From: Nitrospira sp. ST-bin5
GTDB lineage: Bacteria > Nitrospirota > Nitrospiria > Nitrospirales > Nitrospiraceae
Assembly: GCA_002083555.1 (NCBI GenBank)
Contig: MSXN01000022.1
Location: 125,625-189,624 of the forward strand
Reading direction: 5' to 3'
DNA: 64,000 bases
The notes beneath the pieces are model-generated. The model searched no databases. It was not told the origin of the DNA and worked only from the letters and a program-made list of their open reading frames with translations. The position numbers and the translations under genes are program-made. Shown piece by piece: positions 34,801-44,700 of this stretch; the first letter of the stretch is position 1; each line of letters starts with the position of its first letter.

Positions 34801-37800
34801 CTATGCCGCTCTCTTTTCGAGTTCGGTTTGAAACACCTGACAGGCGTGGGTAAAGGCGATGTCGAGGGGATCGAGCAACGGCTCGACGTTTCTGAGCGAG
34901 CCTCCACGACTGATCGCTTCAATCCTTTGGCATAAGTCTGATAGTGAGACCGCTCCGAGGACGGTGCTGCGGGATTTCAGACTATGCGCGGCTTCGTTGA
35001 CGAGTTGGGCTTCTCCGGCGGCGACGCCCTGACGAACCTGGTCGACGAGTTGCTTCGAGTCCTTCAGGTAAAGAGTAAGAACCTTGGCGAGCATGTCCGG
35101 TTTCCCGGGCCGCTGGAGCGCGGTAATCGAATCCCATGCGTGCCGGTCAATGATAGTGGGAGGGGCCTGGCCCACTGAAGGCATTGGTGCCGCGGGTGTG
35201 GCGGCTAGTGTACTCGAGTGTGCTGCGCTCGTGGCCGGTGCCTGTTTTGGCAGCCACGATGCGATGACACGCTGCAGTTGTTCCATCGTGAAGGGTTTAG
35301 AGAGGTAGTCGGTCATCCCTGAGGCCAGGCAGTGGGCGCGATCACTGGCTGTCGCATGGGCTGTCAGTGCCACAATAGGAATAGGCTGCCTCAACGTGTT
35401 GCTGTCCAGTTCGCGTTCCCATTCTCGTATGAGGCGTGTCGCTTCGAACCCATCCATCTCAGGCATCTGGCAATCCATCAAGATGATGTCGTAGCGGGTC
35501 TTCTTTGCGCAGTCGACCGCTTCCCGACCGTTCTGCGCGACGGTGACGGAGCAACCCAGGCTTTCGAGCATCAGCGTCGCAATTTCTTGATTGACAGGAT
35601 TGTCTTCGCCCAACAAGACCGCGCCGGCCAGTTGAGGTGTTGAGATCGAAGCCGGAGTCGATGATGCGGAAGACAGCGGATTCACGCCAAGGAGACCCAT
35701 GAGCGCTTCATGGAGCGCGTCATATCGGAGTGGTTTGGTGACGAAGGGAATCTTGCCGAACACCGGGTCTTGTTCGACATCGGCCCGGCGGGTAAAGGAG
35801 ACGAGTCTCAGAATGCCGGCATCCGCGAGGGCGGAATCAGACCGAAGATCCTGCATCACTTGGATGTCGGTCATATCTGCGAACGTTTCATCGATGAGCG
35901 CAATGACGCGGCCGCCTTCCGTGGCCAGTTCGTTCATCACCTGCTCCAGAAACTCCGCGCCCGTGTCCGCGACCCGGGGTGCGAGGCGCCAGCTGGACAG
36001 ATATTGCGTCAGAAGCATTCGGGTCGCGGGGTGACTTACGGCGGCGCAAATCCGGACCCCTGCGAGCGCAGGATCGGGTCCGTGCACGGCGCCAGGCTCG
36101 GTTTGTCGCGGCAGGGGCAGCGTGACCCAGAACGTGCTGCCTTGCCCGCTCTGGCTGTGGACCCCGATGGCGCCGCCCATCAATTCGCTGAGCTGTTTGC
36201 AAATACTGAGTCCCAGGCCGGTGCCGCCATGGACCCTGGTCGAGGACCCATCCACTTGAGAAAACGATTGGAAGAGCCTCGCCTGGCCTTCGGGGCTGAT
36301 GCCGGTCCCTGTGTCGGTGACAGCCATGCGGAAGATTGCCGGTCCGGCTTCTTGCGACGCCGGCGCGTCGAGCGTGACGTGTACGCGTACTTCCCCTTGC
36401 TGGGTGAACTTGATGGCGTTCCCGAGGAGATTGGTCAGGATCTGGCGGATGCGAACGGGATCGCCGATCACTGCAGTCGGGGCCGATGGATCATACTCCG
36501 CCAGCAGCTGGAGACCTTTTCGCTGCGCGCGTTCGGCTAACTGTTCCGCCGTGCGTTCAATCAGATCGCGGAGGTCGAGGGGGGCCGGCTGGATTTCCAG
36601 TTTCCCGGCTTCGATCTTCGAGAAGTCGAGAATATCGTTGATGAGGGCCAGCAAGGTGTCGCCGGAGTTGTGAATGGTCTCGACATAGTGGCGTTGTGTG
36701 TCGGACAGGGACGTGCGTGCAAGGATCTCGGTCATCCCGATCACGCCGTTCATCGGGGTTCGGATTTCATGGCTCATATTGGCGAGGAATTCCGCTTTCG
36801 CTTTGGTCGCGTCTTCGGCCGCGAGTTTGGCGATGGCCAGAGCTTCTTCGGCCTCGCGGCGGCGAGCGGCCTCCAGCACCAGCGTCATGAAGTTTCCCAA
36901 GGCTTGCGCAAACTGCTGTTCGTCAGCGGCCCATTCTCTTGCAGGCCCCACATGTTCGATCATGACCACGCCCGCCAAGCCGGCCTTGGTATGAAATGGA
37001 GCGTCCAGGCGCGAACTGACGCCGCGCGGCGCGAGGAGGTCGGAGGCCAACTCGTGGAATGGTGGATCATGCTGTGCCTGTGCAGCCGCAAGGACCTGCC
37101 CGCGCTGGAGCTGCTCGAAATAGTCAGGATAGCGAGAGAGCGTCAGCGTGCGTTCCGGCCCATGCTGCTCCCTGGACCGCTCGTAGCTGTCGAGGCAGTA
37201 GAGGAGGCGGCGGCCCGCTTCAAAGATCCACACACTGGTCCGTTCTACTCCGAGGGCCTGGGCGGCCGTCGCGGTGACCAATTGGGCCGCCTCAGCCAGC
37301 GAGCCCTCGAAGACCGTCCGGTCTTTGACGAGCGTCAGCGTAGCACTCTGCTGATGCCGCAGCCGTTCTTCTTTGGTCTCCAGCGACTGGTTTTCCGCCT
37401 CCAGTACCGTGGCCCGCGCCTCGGCGTCGTGTTTTGCCGTTACGGCTCCGGCGAGTTCCATCTGTGCGCGCACGCGCGCTTCGATGGCGCGGCTGTTGGT
37501 GAGGGCGACGGCGATGTGATCGGCCAGACGGCGGGCAGAGACGACATCGCCTGCGGAAGGGGTATGTCCCTGCCGATAGGCGAGTACCAGTGCGCCGGTG
37601 ACGACTGAGTCTGCGAAGATCGGAAAGACCGCGAAGCGTGTGAGCTGGAGCGCAGCCAGTGCCGTCAGATAGTCGGGCAAGGCGGTGGACTCCAGCATGA
37701 CGTGGTGTGGATGAGTCTGGAGAAACCACAGGTCCGCCTCAGAAAGCTGACAGGCGGTTTCTGAAAATTCAGTTTCCGATCGGGAGTTCAGGTGCCGCAC

Positions 37801-38997
37801 GGACATTCTGGTCAATCCTGGGCGATTAGATTCCATCAGGGCCATGCCCACGGCGTCGCAGGCGATGGTTTCGGAGATGCTGGACTGCACGAGCCGGACC
37901 ATCCTCCCCTGTTCATCGCTTGAGATGATGGCCTGGCTGATGGCCGAGAGCGTTTCCAACATGTGAAACTGTTGGCTGAGTTGGCCGGTCATGCGATTGA
38001 ACGAAGCGGCCAGGTCTTGAAATTCGTCCCGGCTGGTGACGGTGACGCGAGTGGTAAAGTCTCCTGCGGCGAGGCGCGTCGTGCCTTCGTGCAAGAGCGT
38101 CACCGGTTGCAGGCTCCGGCGGATGTGCGAGAGGCTGAGCAGCACCACGAGGCTCAAGGCCGAGGCGATGACCAGGAGAAAGGTGTGGCGGAACTGATCG
38201 ACCGGAGCTAACGCCGATTCTTTGGGTTGGCTCAGCGCAATGATCCAAGGGTCTGCAAGAAAGTGGTATCGCAGAGGGATCGGCCACGCTGCTGTAATGT
38301 ACTCAGTGCCGCCTCTCTGCCATGCAAACGCTTTCGTCGTCGGAGCGGCAAGGCTCGACTGTCCAAGACCGGGAATGTCGATTCGATCCTCAAAGGTCAT
38401 GTAGAGGGTCTGTTGCTCTTGCACCTCAATGCTGAGCTCGGTGTCGGGAGGAAGGGAGTCCTTCCCTTGCATCTGCCAGAGCTGGGTGTCGTCAATTTGC
38501 GCCAGGAGCAGTCCTGCCTCCAGCCTGTCCGGGGAGATGGCGCGAATCAAGGAGATTCGCATCGGCTGGCCCGGTGTGGCGCGAAGATCCAAGAGGGTTT
38601 TCCCCATCTGAAGGTGTTTACGCTGTTTCTCGGTTTGAAGATATGGAGCGGACGTGTTCGACGCAAGTAGCGTGAGCACTTTGAATTGATGAGACCGATC
38701 CTTCACTGAAGCGGTGATGAGTGCGTCTCGGGTGGCGGGTTCCTCTGATCGGAGTTCGTTGGCAATGCGATCAAGATCGGCTTGACGAGTCAGGAGGGCG
38801 TTGTAGAGAACCATCCCCTGGGCTTTGCTCTGCTGTTTGAGGCGGGACGATGTTTGCAGAATCAGCTGGTCCGTGACTTGTCGGTACGACATCCACCCGA
38901 GGATTGATGTGGGGACGAGGGCGCAGAGGACGAATAGCCCAAACATACGGCGTGCGATACGACTGTGGAGGAGTGAAGAAGATAGCCAGGGCTGCAT
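34801..38997 (-). CDS. hybrid sensor histidine kinase with GAF, receiver and Hpt domains
   Basis: A 1398-residue membrane sensor kinase. Two transmembrane helices (about 18-37 and 272-291) flank a 230-residue extracytoplasmic sensing region. HAMP domain at about 292-345; two GAF domains at about 345-505 and 560-710; HisKA with phospho-His743 (MSHEIRTPMNG); HATPase with N856/N860 (NLLGNAIKF), DTGTGI (895-900) and GGTGLGL (924-930). A degenerate receiver at about 980-1100 lacks the acidic pair (AAVSHP) but keeps Asp1036. A canonical receiver at about 1126-1245 has Glu1131/Asp1132, Asp1175 and Lys1234. An Hpt domain carries His1338 (EAAHSLKS). No output domain is present, so the phosphate goes to a separate regulator. 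It is last in the five-gene operon. Confidence 0.93.
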   Translation of the reverse strand: MQPWLSSSLLHSRIARRMFGLFVLCALVPTSILGWMSYRQVTDQLILQTSSRLKQQSKAQGMVLYNALLTRQADLDRIANELRSEEPATRDALITASVKDRSHQFKVLTLLASNTSAPYLQTEKQRKHLQMGKTLLDLRATPGQPMRISLIRAISPDRLEAGLLLAQIDDTQLWQMQGKDSLPPDTELSIEVQEQQTLYMTFEDRIDIPGLGQSSLAAPTTKAFAWQRGGTEYITAAWPIPLRYHFLADPWIIALSQPKESALAPVDQFRHTFLLVIASALSLVVLLSLSHIRRSLQPVTLLHEGTTRLAAGDFTTRVTVTSRDEFQDLAASFNRMTGQLSQQFHMLETLSAISQAIISSDEQGRMVRLVQSSISETIACDAVGMALMESNRPGLTRMSVRHLNSRSETEFSETACQLSEADLWFLQTHPHHVMLESTALPDYLTALAALQLTRFAVFPIFADSVVTGALVLAYRQGHTPSAGDVVSARRLADHIAVALTNSRAIEARVRAQMELAGAVTAKHDAEARATVLEAENQSLETKEERLRHQQSATLTLVKDRTVFEGSLAEAAQLVTATAAQALGVERTSVWIFEAGRRLLYCLDSYERSREQHGPERTLTLSRYPDYFEQLQRGQVLAAAQAQHDPPFHELASDLLAPRGVSSRLDAPFHTKAGLAGVVMIEHVGPAREWAADEQQFAQALGNFMTLVLEAARRREAEEALAIAKLAAEDATKAKAEFLANMSHEIRTPMNGVIGMTEILARTSLSDTQRHYVETIHNSGDTLLALINDILDFSKIEAGKLEIQPAPLDLRDLIERTAEQLAERAQRKGLQLLAEYDPSAPTAVIGDPVRIRQILTNLLGNAIKFTQQGEVRVHVTLDAPASQEAGPAIFRMAVTDTGTGISPEGQARLFQSFSQVDGSSTRVHGGTGLGLSICKQLSELMGGAIGVHSQSGQGSTFWVTLPLPRQTEPGAVHGPDPALAGVRICAAVSHPATRMLLTQYLSSWRLAPRVADTGAEFLEQVMNELATEGGRVIALIDETFADMTDIQVMQDLRSDSALADAGILRLVSFTRRADVEQDPVFGKIPFVTKPLRYDALHEALMGLLGVNPLSSASSTPASISTPQLAGAVLLGEDNPVNQEIATLMLESLGCSVTVAQNGREAVDCAKKTRYDIILMDCQMPEMDGFEATRLIREWERELDSNTLRQPIPIVALTAHATASDRAHCLASGMTDYLSKPFTMEQLQRVIASWLPKQAPATSAAHSSTLAATPAAPMPSVGQAPPTIIDRHAWDSITALQRPGKPDMLAKVLTLYLKDSKQLVDQVRQGVAAGEAQLVNEAAHSLKSRSTVLGAVSLSDLCQRIEAISRGGSLRNVEPLLDPLDIAFTHACQVFQTELEKRAA

Positions 38998-39009
38998 GAT
39001 CCCAACGGG

Positions 39010-39786
39010 CTAGAAATTGGCTGCCAAACCGTAAAATCCGCCATCATTGGCCCGAATGATATCGTCGTGACTCTTTTTCGCGGTCAGGGGCGCGACGGTG
39101 TCGCCGTCTCGGCCCATGCTGTAGATGTCAAAATCTGAGTTGATCGGGTGCAGAAAATGGTCTTTCCTCGGCTTGCCGCTGCCACAGGTCGAACCGCCGC
39201 CTCCTCCTCCGCTCCCTCCTCCACCTCCACTCCCACCGCTTCCTCCTCCTCCTCCGCTCCCGCTGCTTCCTCCTTTTGCCACAAGGCGGATGAGTTGTTG
39301 GTTACTGGCAGACTCGACTGTGAGGTAGACGCGTGCCTCGTCGTTTGTGGAAGGGCCGGTGACCGGAACGGTTCGTCCGTCAGATCCGTGGTCTGGAAGG
39401 TCGGGTTGGTTGCGAAGGCCAATGGTGACGGGGTCGCAGTTGATTCGAGTGTACTGATAGGGATTCCCCCATGGATCAAGCAATGTACTGCGGCCAATTT
39501 GCACCAGGGTGTCGGGGTATTGCTCCGTCGACAGGGCAAACCCTTGAAGCTCTTTGGCCAAGGCGTGCAGTTCAGCGACCGTCCTCGCAATCCTGGCTTT
39601 ATAGAGAAAGTCGGTATAGGTCGGCCCGGCCAAGGAAGCCAGAATGCCGGTGATCGCCACCGCAATCATGAGTTCGATCAGCGTGAAGCCGGTCGTGGTG
39701 CCCCATGCGCCAGGCGCCGTTGGCCGGGTTGTCTGATTGGTATTTTGATCGGGCTTGTGTGTACGGTAGTCCACTCGTCTATCCAT
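39010..39786 (-). CDS. type II secretion/type IV pilin-like protein (GspG type) with Gly-rich insertion
   Basis: A 258-residue prepilin. The class III signal has a charged leader then G-FTLIELMIAVAITGILA, with the peptidase cleavage site between Gly33 and Phe34 and the conserved Glu at +5. The pilin part includes LLDPWGNPYQYTR and, at the end, SDFDIYSMGRDGD, both typical of the GspG major pseudopilin. Between them a Gly/Ser tract of about 28 residues (around 172-199) interrupts the fold. The next gene starts 12 bases after its stop, and the gene overlaps the upstream HRIAGPLYRF gene by 8 bases. Unlike a secretion operon, no other Gsp gene is near; it probably acts as a cell-envelope signalling pseudopilin with the kinase. 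Confidence 0.85.
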   Translation of the reverse strand: MDRRVDYRTHKPDQNTNQTTRPTAPGAWGTTTGFTLIELMIAVAITGILASLAGPTYTDFLYKARIARTVAELHALAKELQGFALSTEQYPDTLVQIGRSTLLDPWGNPYQYTRINCDPVTIGLRNQPDLPDHGSDGRTVPVTGPSTNDEARVYLTVESASNQQLIRLVAKGGSSGSGGGGGSGGSGGGGGSGGGGGGSTCGSGKPRKDHFLHPINSDFDIYSMGRDGDTVAPLTAKKSHDDIIRANDGGFYGLAANF

Positions 39787-40492
39787 GATGAGTCTTGAAC
39801 CATTCGAGCGAATATTTCAGGCTCGCCAGATCCTGTTCGGTCTGTTGCACGAGTGTGGCGAGGGTCTGGTTGCGCTCACGGGCCACGGCCTCTTTGAGCC
39901 GTTCGACGTCGAGCGCCACTGTTGTCTGTGCTTGTTTGCTGGCGCTGATTCTGGTCTGGAGCTGCGCCGTCATCCGGTTCAAGCCGTCTGCATCCTGTGT
40001 CAGGTAGTCATGTGGACGCAGGGATGCTCTGATGGACAGATTGCCCTCGCCGATCTCCCGGTAGAGCCGCCTGAATCGGTAGAGAGGACCGGCGATGCGA
40101 TGCATCATCCGCAGGGAGTGGAGGCAATGGATGGTCAGTACCGCCATGGCCCCAAGGGCCCAAGGCCAGTAACGGGCGTGCAAATTGAGCAAGTCGTTTG
40201 CGACGGCGGCTCGCTCCTGCCAGGAGAGCCCAGGGTTGTCGAGGGCTTGCATGAGGGGTCTGAACACGGGGATGGCCAACAGCAGCGCGATCATCAGGGT
40301 ATAGAAGAGCACGAGGCTGAGTATGCGAGCCTGAAGCGGATGCACGAAGGCCAGCCGTCGTCTCTCTGTGCGAGGGATCTGTGGCCCGGGCTGGTGATGG
40401 TGCGAGGGCGGATGAGCCGTCGAAGCAGCGGGTGGCGTCTCATTGAGCGGAGCCGGGTTGCTTGTGACGGGAAGCACGTGGTTCATAGTCAT
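39779..40492 (-). CDS. HAMP-like membrane protein with HRIAGPLYRF motif, paralogue 2
   Basis: A 237-residue protein: a Pro/His-rich N-terminal cytoplasmic stretch (about 1-50), two transmembrane helices (about 55-80 and 110-135), then MHRIAGPLYRFRRLYREIGE and a HAMP-like region (NLSIRASLRPHDYLTQDADG) leading to a helical coiled-coil-like segment. It is paralogous to the upstream gene. The motif MHRIAGPLYRF is characteristic of small membrane signalling proteins of the methyl-accepting/histidine kinase type that lack catalytic domains. Start by ATGA overlap with the upstream gene; a longer ORF to 41338 overlaps that gene and is rejected. Confidence 0.8.
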   Translation of the reverse strand: MTMNHVLPVTSNPAPLNETPPAASTAHPPSHHHQPGPQIPRTERRRLAFVHPLQARILSLVLFYTLMIALLLAIPVFRPLMQALDNPGLSWQERAAVANDLLNLHARYWPWALGAMAVLTIHCLHSLRMMHRIAGPLYRFRRLYREIGEGNLSIRASLRPHDYLTQDADGLNRMTAQLQTRISASKQAQTTVALDVERLKEAVARERNQTLATLVQQTEQDLASLKYSLEWFKTHHG

Positions 40493-41157
40493 GCCGCCTT
40501 CAACCTGGCCGGTGGTTTTTCGGTGACCTGCTCCGCAAACTCGATGGGGAGTTGAGAGGCCGACTGCTGTGTCTCCTTTGGCTTGAATGTGTCGGCGCAG
40601 AGCCGGAGTCGGGAGATGTCGGCTTCGAGCATCTGGAGAGCAGCGTTCAGCTGGTTCGACGACTGTTGCCGGATCGGACGGACCGCATCCTGATAAGTCT
40701 GGGAGACGGCAGTACCATGCCGATGCAGCAGCGCAATGTTGTGCTCCAGAGAGTCGAGCATGGCGTTGAAGTCCCGTGCTTCGCGATGGAGATAGTCGTG
40801 TTTTCGCAGCCTCGCGCGTTGATGCAGGTGGCCGGCTCCGATGGATCGAAACAAGGCGGCAAATCGGTAGAGGGGACCGGCGATGCGGTGCATGAAATAC
40901 AGAGAGTGCAGGAGCAACCCGAGGAACGTCACGAGCAGCCAGGGCCACACCCGCGTGTTCAACTCCAGAATTTGGGTCGCGACCTGGGCACGTTCTTCCC
41001 AGGAGACCGTGGGAGAGTCGAGTGGTTGGACCATCGGGAGAAACACCACGCCGTAGAGCACGACCAAGAGGCATGAGAAATACACCAGTGTCGTGGCAAC
41101 AAACCAATATTGAATGGGATGCACGAAGAGCTGTCGTCGCTTGAAGTAGGCGATCAC
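40489..41157 (-). CDS. HAMP-like membrane protein with HRIAGPLYRF motif, paralogue 1
   Basis: A 222-residue protein with two transmembrane helices (about 20-42 and 72-92) and a HAMP-like region: FMHRIAGPLYRFAALFRSIG, AGHLHQRARLRKHDYLHRE. The rest is helical with Gln-rich sequence. It shares the WEERAQVATQILELNTRVWP region with its neighbour's WQERAAVANDLLNLHARYWP, so the pair arose by tandem duplication. The start is GTG, coupled by GTGA overlap to the gene upstream, and its stop overlaps the next ATG. Cytoplasmic helices may pass a signal to the kinase encoded two genes later. Confidence 0.82.
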   Translation of the reverse strand: MIAYFKRRQLFVHPIQYWFVATTLVYFSCLLVVLYGVVFLPMVQPLDSPTVSWEERAQVATQILELNTRVWPWLLVTFLGLLLHSLYFMHRIAGPLYRFAALFRSIGAGHLHQRARLRKHDYLHREARDFNAMLDSLEHNIALLHRHGTAVSQTYQDAVRPIRQQSSNQLNAALQMLEADISRLRLCADTFKPKETQQSASQLPIEFAEQVTEKPPARLKAA

Positions 41158-41594
41158 GACTCCACCATGGTTCTGGTCCAGACGAGGTGCGCTTGATTTT
41201 TGAAGGTGAGGGTCCGCTCGCGAGCATCGTAGAAGAAGACGAGCGTCTGTTCCTCGCTGCGCGAGTTGCCATAGACGAGCGTGTACAGGACGCGACGTCC
41301 TTCAGGGATGGCGTCCAGCCGGCGAACTGCTTGCGCATCGAGATGATCCCCCCCTGCGCTGAATACGACGGCGTGTTTGGTCATCACCAGCATGCTGTCT
41401 TCATAGCCTTGTGCGGCGGTACTCCATGTGCCGATCAACTCGTCGGGGCAGGATGCGGCAGGGTCCCTCGTGGCGATGGTGACGATGAATCCTACGATGA
41501 GGCCGAAGGCGGCGAGGAGCAATATCGACGAGCGCATAGTGGTCCGAGGCTCAGAGGAGTCGCCAGAGGTCGCGATCGGCAAAGTCGTACGCAT
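41154..41594 (-). CDS. small membrane-anchored protein, unknown
   Basis: A 146-residue protein with one transmembrane segment (about 21-40: SILLLAAFGLIVGFIVTIAT) and an outside domain of about 100 residues beginning PAASCPDELIGTWSTAAQGYE. The 'ELIGTWST...YEDS' opening and LVYGNSRSEEQTLVFFYDA suggest a lipocalin-like beta structure. No family recognised. The GTG/ATG choice (41600, 41594 or 41537) is uncertain. It is the first gene of the operon and overlaps the following gene by 4 bases. Confidence 0.65.
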   Translation of the reverse strand: MRTTLPIATSGDSSEPRTTMRSSILLLAAFGLIVGFIVTIATRDPAASCPDELIGTWSTAAQGYEDSMLVMTKHAVVFSAGGDHLDAQAVRRLDAIPEGRRVLYTLVYGNSRSEEQTLVFFYDARERTLTFKNQAHLVWTRTMVES

Positions 41595-41774
41595 AGCCAC
41601 CTGTGTATTCTATTAAGGCATGGTTGTTTATCGCGCCGGCCGGCGACAGATCTATTCGCTACCTTTATCGGTCGATGGCGCTGTGACTTTACCGCGCTGG
41701 TAGATTGGCGCGAATGGATAGGCCGGCGGCCTGCCCTTGTGGAGCAGCCATTGTGTGCGTGCTAAGATGCCGCG

Positions 41775-44700
41775 ATGACGTTGTCCCGCTTTCATCCTCT
41801 TATTGCGGACTGGTTCCTGACGCAGGTCGGTCAGCCGACGGATGTGCAACAGCAGGCCTGGCCGGCGATTCAATCCGGCGCGGACGCCCTGATTGCCGCG
41901 CCGACCGGATCGGGCAAAACCCTCGCGGCATTTTTGTCTTGTATCGATTCTCTTTTCACGCAAGCTCTCGCCCGTGAACTCGACGATCATACGCAGGTGT
42001 TGTACGTCTCGCCGCTCAAAGCGCTGAGCAACGACATCCAAAAGAATCTTCAGAAGCCGCTGGCGGAAATCGGGCAGATGGCGTTGCAAGCCGGCTTGCT
42101 GATGCCGGAGCTGCGCGTGCTGGTGCGCACCGGCGATACCCCGATGGCGGATCGGCAGCAGATGCTGAAGCGGCCGCCGCATATTCTCGTCACGACGCCG
42201 GAATCGCTGTTCATCCTCCTGACGGCGGAGAAAAGCCGGCGCATGTTGCAGACCGTGCGAACGGTTATCGTCGATGAAATTCATGCCTTGGCGCCGAACA
42301 AGCGGGGCGCCCATGTGACCCTGTCGCTGGAACGACTGGAAGCGTTGACGCTGGTGAAGCCGCAACGCATCGGCTTGTCGGCCACGCAACGGCCCATCGA
42401 ATTAGTGGCGGAATTTCTGGTCGGAGCTCGCCCGCTTCCGAGGATCATCGATGTCGGGCATCGCCGTGAATTGGATCTGGCCGTTGAAGTGCCGAAGGAT
42501 GAGCTGAGCGCCGTGGCCACGAACGCCATCTGGTCCGATGTCTATGACCGTGTGGCTGAACTCGTGCGGCAGCACCGGTCGACACTGGTGTTTGTGAATA
42601 CCCGACGGCTGGCTGAACGGGTGTCTCATTACCTGGAAGAGCGACTGCATGACTTGGGTCCCGATGTGGTGGCGGCGCATCACGGCAGTCTGTCCCGCCA
42701 GATTCGTCTGTCGGCAGAAGAGCGATTGAAGACCGGCAAGACGCGCGTCGTCATTGCCACGGCCTCGTTGGAATTGGGCATCGACGTTGGGACCGTCGAT
42801 CTCGTCTGTCAGATCGGTTCGCCGAGAGCCATCGCCACCGGGTTGCAACGGATCGGCCGCGCGGGCCACTGGGTCAAAGCGATTCCCAAAGGCCGCATCT
42901 TTGCCATGACGCGGGATGAACTGCTGGAGTGCGCGGCGCTCGTGCGCGCGATTCGCCGGGGGATGCTGGATCAGATTACGATCCCGCCTGCTCCGCTCGA
43001 CATTCTGTCTCAACAGATTGTCGCAGCAGCGGCCAGTCAGACCTGGACGGAAGAAGAGCTCTTCGCGTTCTGTCGTCGCGCCTATCCCTATCGGGATCTT
43101 TCGCGGGCCGAGTTCGATGGCGTCCTGCATATGCTGGCTGACGGGATTGCCACCCGGCGGGGGCGGGGCCTGGCCTATCTGTTCCATGATCGGATCAATC
43201 GGCGGATCAAGGGGCGGCGCGGCGCGCGGCTGGCGGCGATCACCTCCGGGGGCGCCATTCCAGATACGGCCAACTATGCTGTGGTGGCGGAACCGGACGG
43301 CACGGTGGTGGGGTCGGTCGACGAAGATTTCGCGGTGGAGAGTCTCGCCGGCGATATCATGTTGTTGGGCAATACGTCGTGGCGGATCAAAGGTATCGAG
43401 GCGGGGAAGGTCCGGGTCGAAGACGCGCAGGGCGCGCCGCCGAACATTCCGTTCTGGCGGGGCGAGGCTCCGTCGCGGACGGCCGAATTATCGGCGGAGG
43501 TAGCAGCGCTTCGGCAGGAGATTGCTACGCGCGCGCTGTCTGATGATCCGGCCGTCAGTCATCAGTTATCAGCCATCGGCTGGCTCAAGAGCGAATGCGC
43601 ATTGGATCAGCGTGGCGGGCTGCAAGCCATCGAGTACGTGCTCACCGGGAAGGCCGTGCTGGGGACCGTGCCGACGCAGGACACGATCGTTGCAGAACGG
43701 TTCTTCGACGAAAGCGGCGGGATGCAGCTGGTTCTGCACGCGCCCTTCGGCGGGCGGATCAACCGCGCCTGGGGCCTCGCCCTGCGCAAACGGTTCTGCG
43801 TGACGTTCGATTTCGAGTTGCAGGCCGCGGCGACCGATAACGGTTTGGTGATCTCGCTCGGCGAGAAGCACAGCTTCCCTCTGGAGTCGGTCTTCGGCTA
43901 TCTCCATTCAAAGACGGTCCGCGAGGTGCTGATCCAGGCGGTGCTCCTTGCGCCCATGTTTGCGACGCGCTGGCGGTGGAATGCGTCGCGTTCGCTGGCG
44001 CTGCTCAGATTTTCCAACGGCAAGAAGGTGCCTCCGCAGATTCAGCGGATGAAGTCGGAAGATTTGCTCGCGGCGGTTTTCCCGGATGCGATTGCCTGCC
44101 AGGAGAATCTCACCGGCGAGCGGGCTGCCAGGCTGATTCCGGATCATCCGCTCGTGAACGAAACGATCCGCGATTGCCTGACGGAGGCGATGGATCTGGA
44201 GGGGCTGACGACCGTACTGAAGGCCATCGAAGCCGGCGCCATTCGCTGTGTCGCCGTGGATACGCCCGTGCCCTCGGTCTTTTCCCATGAGATTCTGAAC
44301 GCCAACCCCTACGCCTTTCTCGATGACGCGCCACTGGAAGAGCGTCGCGCCAGGGCAGTGGAAATGCGGCGGACCCTGCCGGCGGAGATGCTCGGGCAGG
44401 TCGGTGCGCTCGATCCCGCGGCGATTGAAGATGTCGAGCGGGAGGCGTGGCCGGTCGTGCGCGATGCCGACGAATTGCACGATGCGCTGCTGACGCTGGT
44501 CTGGGTGCCGGTCAAAGAGGGAGCGTCTTGGGTTGTGTATCTGCCGCGCCTTAGCGAAGAAGGGCGGATAGTGGAGTTGTCGGCAAGAAGTGAGGGGCGA
44601 GCGGTGCAGGGGTGGGTGGCGGCTGAGAATCGGGAGCGGGTTGAACGATTGTTTGCGGACGGCGATGACGAGGTCCTGGTTACGGTGGTCCAGGGGTGGA

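Noticed and set aside
39180..39270. CCTCC-rich tandem repeat
   Set aside because: It is the coding sequence of the Gly/Ser tract in the pseudopilin, on the minus strand; kept as a finding about the protein rather than a separate repeat element.
40493..41338. N-terminal extension of the HRIAGPLYRF gene to 519 residues
   Set aside because: It overlaps two well-supported genes, is Arg/Ser/Pro-rich, and the ATGA junction at 40492 gives a natural start.
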